A stretch of DNA of 64,000 nucleotides from Prinsepia uniflora (lineage: Eukaryota > Streptophyta > Magnoliopsida > Rosales > Rosaceae): the NCBI GenBank assembly GCA_032719365.1, contig CM064873.1:40649742-40713741 (forward strand), given 5' to 3'. The notes under the pieces were generated by a model. It saw nothing but the letters and a program-made list of their open reading frames with translations, made no database searches and was not told the origin of the DNA. A program made the translations under genes and the position numbers. Within the stretch, counting starts at the first letter, position 1. Every line of letters starts with the position of its first letter. This document shows, in pieces, positions 58,506 through 64,000 of the stretch.

Positions 58506-60679
58506 GTCCCGCAACCAGCCCTAACTCAAAAACAATGGTGCCCGTGCTCTTTCTCTGTTGCAATCCCACCTGCTTGTGTTTCCCCTCAGCCTTTCTCAGT
58601 GTTAAACAATTCCCCCCAATATCACTAACATTGTTAAACAATTCACTGAACAGATTAAACAATTCACACAGCAAACCACCACGGCTGTTTCAAACTGCAG
58701 CCTCGAAATTACCATTTTGCCCTTCATTCACAAATTTACCAAAATGCCCTTCCTCGTTCTAGAACCGTAACTCATCCGTCCGAGGTCTATTTTCAGCGTG
58801 CTGCCTGTTTACGAACTCAAGGCATCGAGACCTACCTAACGGTCCTCGAATTATGGGAAAAATAGTGGTCGAACAAAAAGTCAACAATTTCCTCTTTTTC
58901 GACCTAATTACAAAAATGCCCTTGAACTTCCTAACGTCATAACTTCTTCCCTGATCGTCGGAATCGGACGTGACACCTGTCTATGGACTCGTGACGTCCC
59001 GAACTACGTCACAGTCATTGGCCAACGTCCGTTTGACCTGTCAAAAAAAAAAGTCAACATTTAACCATACTATTCACAGGGGTAAAAACGTCATTTCATT
59101 TATCGTTTTGCAATTTTACATCCTTCGAGTTTTCGGGGCGTTACATCCTCCCCCCCTTAAGTAATTTCATCCCAAAATTTTTAGGAAACAAGTATGGATA
59201 CTGCTCTTGCATCTGTGTCTCGAGTTCCCATGTGGCATCCTCCAAATTTTGATTTCTCCAAAGAACCTTTACTGAGGGAATGGTCTTCCGATGAAGTACC
59301 TTATCTTTTCGATCCAAAATCTGTACGTGCTGTTCTTCAAAGCTTAAGTCTTCTCTGAGTTCAATGGGTTGTTCTTCTAGTACATAAGAGGCATCATACA
59401 CATACTTCCGTAGCATCGACACATGAAATACGTCATGGACCTTAGAAAGTTCTGGAGGTAGTGCTAATCTGTATGTAACCTGGCCGATCCTCTCAACAAT
59501 CTTGTATGGCCCGATGAAACGGGGGCTCAATTTCCCTCGCCTGCCAAACCGCACTATACCTTTCCAAGGAGATAGCTTCAGAAATACCCAATCTCTGACC
59601 GCAAACTCAAGTCTCTAATCCGACGGTCCACATAGCTCTTTTGTTGATCTTGGGCTGCCTTGAGTCTATCTCTGATGAGTTTGACTTTCTCTGTTGTCAA
59701 TTCCACCAATTCGGATTTAGTCAATTTCCTTTCGCCCACGTCAATCCAACACAAAGGGGTTCTACACTACCGTCCATACAAGGCTTCGTAAGGTGCCATC
59801 CCAATACACGCTTGGTAACTATTGTTATAAGCGAATTCCATAAATGGTAAGTGTGACTCCCAAGTACCTTGGAATTGAAAAACACAAGCTCTCATCATAT
59901 CTTCCAAGGTCTGAATGGTTCGCTCCGACTGTCCGTCCGTCTGAGGGTGGAACGTTGTACTAAAGTGTAATCTTGTCCCAAAAGCTTCCTGTAAACTCTG
60001 CCAGAATCTGTAGGTAAATCGCGGATCTCGATCCGATAAGATAGAGGCAGGAGTGCCATGTAATCGTATAATCTCATTTATAAACAATCTGGCATACTAT
60101 GTCATCTGGAAGTCTTCCCTTACAGGTAGGAAATGCGCTGACTTGGTGAGTCTGTCCACAACCACCCAAACTCCATCGTGGCCTCTGGGCGTCCTAGGAA
60201 GTCCAAACACAAAATCCATCGTTATGTGGTCCCATTTCCATTATGGGATAGGAAGTGGTTGCAACGCTCCATAGGGTCTTTGTCTCTCAGTCTTTACCTG
60301 CTGGCAAATCAAACACTTACTGACATACTCAGCGATCTCCCGTTTCATACCCGGCCACCAATAGTGTTCTCGAAGCGTGCGGTACTTTTTTGTTCCACCT
60401 GGAAGCATAGCGTATGCTGAACTATGTGCTTCGTCCAAAATCTCTTTCTTTAATGTGACGTCTCCAGGCAAATACAACCGTCCTCCCTTTAGTAAGGCTC
60501 CGTCATCTCTAACTGTATAATCCTACCGTTCTCCTGCTTCCACTTCAATCCGAAGAACGCACGAGATAGGATCTTGGAATTGAGCATCGATGATCTGGTC
60601 GATTAGGATTGGCCGCACCTGGAAAATAGCTAGCAAGACACCTTGGCTATCAAGTCCCAAGTTAACGCTAGTCTTACGG
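58506..60679 (-). mobile_element. Fragment I: Ty3/gypsy element, reverse orientation (3' LTR part and pol)
   Basis: On the minus strand the order is pol (60679-59161), a polypurine tract (59160-59146) and the start of a 3' LTR (59145 down to about 58506). The LTR is cut short at the junction with H. Upstream pol is broken at 60680 by LTR N. It belongs to the same broad family as element B. Confidence 0.82.
59161..60679 (-). pseudogene. Fragment I pol remnant: end of RNase H region, integrase, C-terminal domain
   Basis: From the right: a linker (60679-60480), then the integrase zinc finger (60477-60241: EAHSSAYAMLPGG, CLICQQ, with both Cys kept, unlike element B), the catalytic region (SDRDPRFTYRFW; GQSERTIQTLED, 60087-59767) and the C-terminal domain (59554 to about 59161: GKLSPRFIGPYKIV, VFHVSMLRKYV). 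An in-frame TAG near 60100 and at least one frame change between 59560 and 59766 break the gene. Not expected to encode an active integrase. Confidence 0.85.
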
Positions 60680-61584
60680 TGACACGACCCATCCTAATCC
60701 CCCCGGGATTGCCATGGAATGTGACGTGCTCCCGTCTGACAAGAGGCGTCAGACAAGGGATAACCGATTGCCATTGCCCAAACGGGCTTCCAAAGTGCGT
60801 AAGGATCGATGGAGGAGGTGTGCGATGCTCAAGTCTCTGCTGCAGTCGTATCTGGAATCAACCTGAAGGGCATTAAAAACAAAAGCTGTGAGTGGACGAA
60901 AATAAACAAGTCTGTTAAAAACATTTATAAGACATTTATGCCCCTCAGTAAAATCATATGCATGCACCAAAAACCAATAATCCCATATTTATTTAGAAAT
61001 AACCATTAGGGCCTTAGCCCGGAAACCAAAGCATAGTTTCAAATTCCAAAAGTCAATCCAAGAGTTATTTCATCAATCCAGTAATATTCATTTATTATTT
61101 TTCCATCTCCGGCATCCCCGATGCCTAGCATCCTAGACGCTTGACGTTCCAGACGTCATATCTCACGGTATTAAGCAACGCGTGCTGCCCGGGGTCTCAC
61201 CGGGTCCATATCTCTGACATCCCCGATGTCTGACGTCCATGACGTCTAGCAATCCTGCTCCTGGATCACTATACGGTCCGGTAGCTCCGTATAATGAGCC
61301 CTCGCAGGCAATGCACCGTGACTTCTCCAGTGTCCCCGACACTTGGAGGAGACCAGGATATAAATATCCTCATATCGAGATGGTTTTATGGAACACATTT
61401 TATTATTCATTTCCAAAATATCACAAGGGCCCTGCCCCGAATTTCCATAAAACCGTCATAAGTCCAAATAGTTGAATCAAATCCGAAATAGTTTATTCAA
61501 TTTCATTTTAGGGTCCCCGACCCGAAATCACATATATAAGTCAACTGGGCCCCTGGCCCGATTTCATAAGTCAACTGGGCCCCT
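60680..61584 (-). repeat. LTR N, reverse orientation, interrupted by element J
   Basis: It starts TGACACGACCC after TACGG (60675-60679), the probable left TSD. It contains reversed CTGACA, a TGTGAGTGGAC segment (60889-60899) and an inverted-repeat array (61111-61240) including GGCATC-ccc-GATGCC, GACATC-ccc-GATGTC and GACGTC-cat-GACGTC. Its continuation lies beyond J, outside the window. Confidence 0.75.
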
Positions 61585-64000
61585 TGTAACGACCCGAACC
61601 GAGAATAATAATATTTTAATGTAAAAAGACTTTTTCTCGGGAAATAATTTGGACTTTGACCCATGACTATGACGTAGATCGGGACGTCATGAATCCGTAG
61701 ACAGGCGGCACGCCGAAATCGGAGTTCGTATGAAGAAGTTATGGTCAAGAAAGCGTTTTAGCGGAATTTACGAACCGAGAACATCGGAATAAAATATTAA
61801 TTTATTACGGGAATCCGTGCCAACCTAATATTTAAATCAAACCGATGGATTGGTGACAAGTGTCACCCATCCAAGCCTTACTATTCCAATAAAGCAACTT
61901 ACACTATTTAGCACATTTTTATATTTATTATTTTCCCTCCAATTGTTCCTAGCCCTTGGATCTGCTGCTCAAATGAATCTTGGCCCTCCATTTTCATCTG
62001 TTTTCCTTGTTCATGCACGATCTGTCTGCCTTTGCTTACAAACACACACAAACACACACATTCATCCCCTCACAAAACCGTGCATTCCTTCCATTTTCTC
62101 TCCATCCAAACACACAAACCCACGCCTCTCACACCACCACCCGATCACCAGCTGCATCACCAACATCCACTAACCATCACCGAGCATCACCGGCAGCCAC
62201 CACCCCACTTCCCAGCCCCGAAACCGCCGTGCAAACTCAGACCCGAAAACCTCAAGGAAACGGGTCCAAGAAGCAAACCTCGATAACCACCTCACCTCGA
62301 CGCGGGAGGAGCTCCAGTCTGCACCGTGGGGATCCTAGGAGCTTAACTGGACGACGGCGAGGGCTACGGCGGCGTGACGGCGGCGGTAAGACCCAAAACC
62401 CGACAAGCCCGTTTTCATTCCCTGTTCGACCCGACCGTTTTTAATGATTAGAAATTGATTGTTAGGTGATAGACATGTCCTAGGGTGAGAGACGAGTCGT
62501 TTGGGACCGGGTTGGACGACGGAGACGCCGTGGATCACCGGGGACGACGACCGGACCGTGACCGTGAGTTTCAGAGACATTCTGGTGAGTTTCTTCCCAC
62601 TTTCTTCTTATTTTGAGGTTGTAGAACCATAGGACAGACCTAGACGAACCCCTAGGGATCAACCCCGTCGAAAATGGTGGCCGGAATCGTGCGGTGGAAT
62701 CGAGTTAAACCGTGGGTCGACGGCGACCCGGTTCCAGTCAAACGGGTCTGACCCGATACTGTAGCATGATGACGTCATCATGCTGACGTCACTTCTGACG
62801 TCATCCTGTCAGATGTTGTCAGACCAGGGACCAATCAGAACGTGCCACGTGTCACCTGACAAGTGTCAGTGATGACGTCATGCTGACGTCAGCATGACGT
62901 CAGCAGTACTGTAGCAGCGTTGACCCACGCGTTGACCAGGCGCGTGGGGGCGCGTGTGAACAGTGATTTTGGTGGGGCCGGTACCATTTTCAAGGTTTCG
63001 ACGATACGGATCCAATGGAGGTGGTTTCGTGTCGATCGGAGATCGTTATGTTAGCCAAAATGGGGTTTGAAGCACCGAGAATAGTGCCCGGGATGCGTTT
63101 TTGAGGCGGATCTGTTCTAGGGTCTTGGTATTGATATTATAGGGTCCTTAAGTAACCCTCAAGAGTAATAATACAGGTTTATAGAGATCGTTGAGCAGCA
63201 AGGACCGAGTGTGAGTGGGCTGTTTGATTTATAAAAGGCTTGCATGCATAAACTGTTTTACTATTTCCACTGATGAGTCTTATAAACTGCTTATATATGT
63301 TATTACACTGTTTTGGGCATGAGACCCGTCTGGATTATATGTGGATTTTGTTTGGGATGTCCGGGGGACATAGGGTAAACTATACTGTTATTGTACTGTA
63401 CTTTCCTACCTGTGTATATTGTCTCCTCCAGGGAGGGTCGTTGGCCTGGGTGGACCCTGGAGTAGTCACGGGGCTCTGACTGAGTGGAGTTGACCCCCGT
63501 TGGGCTGCTTACTCTCAGGAAGGCATGTTCATATACCTCGGGCAGTGACCGGGATACCGGGAGCTGATGTACCTAGAGAGTCTCGGGTGTGAGACCCTGA
63601 GTGGCAACGCGTAGCCTTAGAACCGTGACATCATTTGGGTTGGGTTTTACAGTGCACTGATATGTTAGTTTTACCTTACGATTATTATTGTGGTTCATTT
63701 GTTATGATTTCAGTATAATATTATGTTTTCACTGCATGCAAGATTTGGAAAACGGAGGGGTAAAACCTTATGATTATTTTATTATTAAATTGATTTCTAA
63801 ACTGTTATTTTTGGCCCACTCACCCTTGTTTTACTGACCCCTCCAGACCCTGACACGGCAATAGAGGAGGAGGATCCGGAGGAGGAGGCAGAGGTTTAGT
63901 TTGCCTAGCTGTGCACCTGTACACCCACTTGTGGGTAGGTTGAGCACCGAATAAATGTACTCTGACTAGTGTGCTCACATGTTGTATTTTACTTTCCCTT
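61585..64000 (+). mobile_element. Element J: gypsy LTR, plus orientation, runs off the right edge
   Basis: It starts TGTAACGACCC after CCCCT (61580-61584), the probable left TSD, inside LTR N. At least 2.4 kb of LTR is present; no LTR end or primer site is reached. It carries six TGACGTCA sites, the CTGTAGC/GCGCGTG module (about 62913-62957), and a short inverted repeat TGTCC-ggg-GGACA (about 63359). Confidence 0.8.
62770..62902. promoter_or_regulatory. Cluster of six TGACGTCA palindromes in LTR J
   Basis: Exact TGACGTCA copies start at 62770, 62784, 62796, 62873, 62884 and 62895, as two triplets with 11-14 bp steps. A CACGTG core lies between them (about 62847). TGACGTCA is the classic bZIP (TGA/CRE-type) binding site. 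Regulation is inferred, not shown. Confidence 0.75.

Noticed and set aside
62335..62580. Frames in LTR J near 62 kb
   Set aside because: They lie wholly inside an LTR and have no recognisable domain.

Overview
The window is repeat-rich nuclear DNA from a flowering plant. The intron-bearing SKI3 gene, the LysM receptor kinase of the LYK4/LYK5 type and the plant Ty3/gypsy families (chromovirus/Tekay-like, Athila-like and Tat-like) all point to a eudicot; I cannot name the species. Only about 12 kb (roughly 30.0-42.6 kb) is a gene island. The rest is retrotransposons inserted into one another, many still showing target-site duplications (TSDs), so the order of insertion can be read directly.

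Left block (1-14 kb): a non-autonomous Athila-like element (A, 3' end at 13065) carries a Ty3/gypsy element in its 5' LTR (B, enters from the left edge, ends 3242) and a solo LTR in its 3' LTR (C, 6044-13009, TSD CCTTA). C holds an inverted solo LTR (D, 8488-12366, TSD GTTAT), and D holds a truncated LTR piece (K, 8581-9582). Another LTR fragment follows to about 14.05 kb.

Middle block (14-30 kb): a decayed multi-exon PhoD-like phosphatase gene (14046-16464) is cut in its last exon by a Tat-like retrotransposon (E, 16465-30002). The last codons and stop of the phosphatase lie beyond E at 30008-30025. E keeps a gag remnant, an inverted stub of pol, an antisense extra ORF with a gypsy-type 'Transposase_28' domain, a seven-unit tandem repeat of about 110 bp and both LTRs. 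It contains a solo LTR F (20021-26209, TSD TGAAA) holding another solo LTR P (22489-25066, TSD CTGCT), and solo LTR O inside its 3' LTR (28387-29824).

Gene island: an intronless LYK4/LYK5-type receptor (30616-32700, +) faces tail-to-tail a complete 20-coding-exon SKI3 gene (34130-42558, -). LYK5-type proteins act in chitin perception at the plasma membrane; SKI3 is the TPR scaffold of the cytoplasmic SKI-exosome mRNA decay system. Nothing links the two functionally beyond position.

Right block (42.9-64 kb): an LTR fragment split by a non-coding CACTA transposon (43810-46421, TSD GTC); an Athila-like element H whose 5' LTR is interrupted by a complete 9.4-kb large non-autonomous LTR element G (47183-56611, TSD ATTTA); a minus-strand gypsy fragment I with degraded integrase; a minus-strand LTR N inside I; and a plus-strand LTR J inside N running off the right edge.

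The most striking unexplained signal is structural. LTRs of several distinct gypsy families carry arrays of short, regular inverted repeats (often 6-bp arms with 3-nt spacers) whose arms change in a compensatory way between copies and families. A second shared module combines CTGTAGC/GCTACAG with repeated GCGCGTG. One LTR also has six TGACGTCA palindromes within 133 bp.
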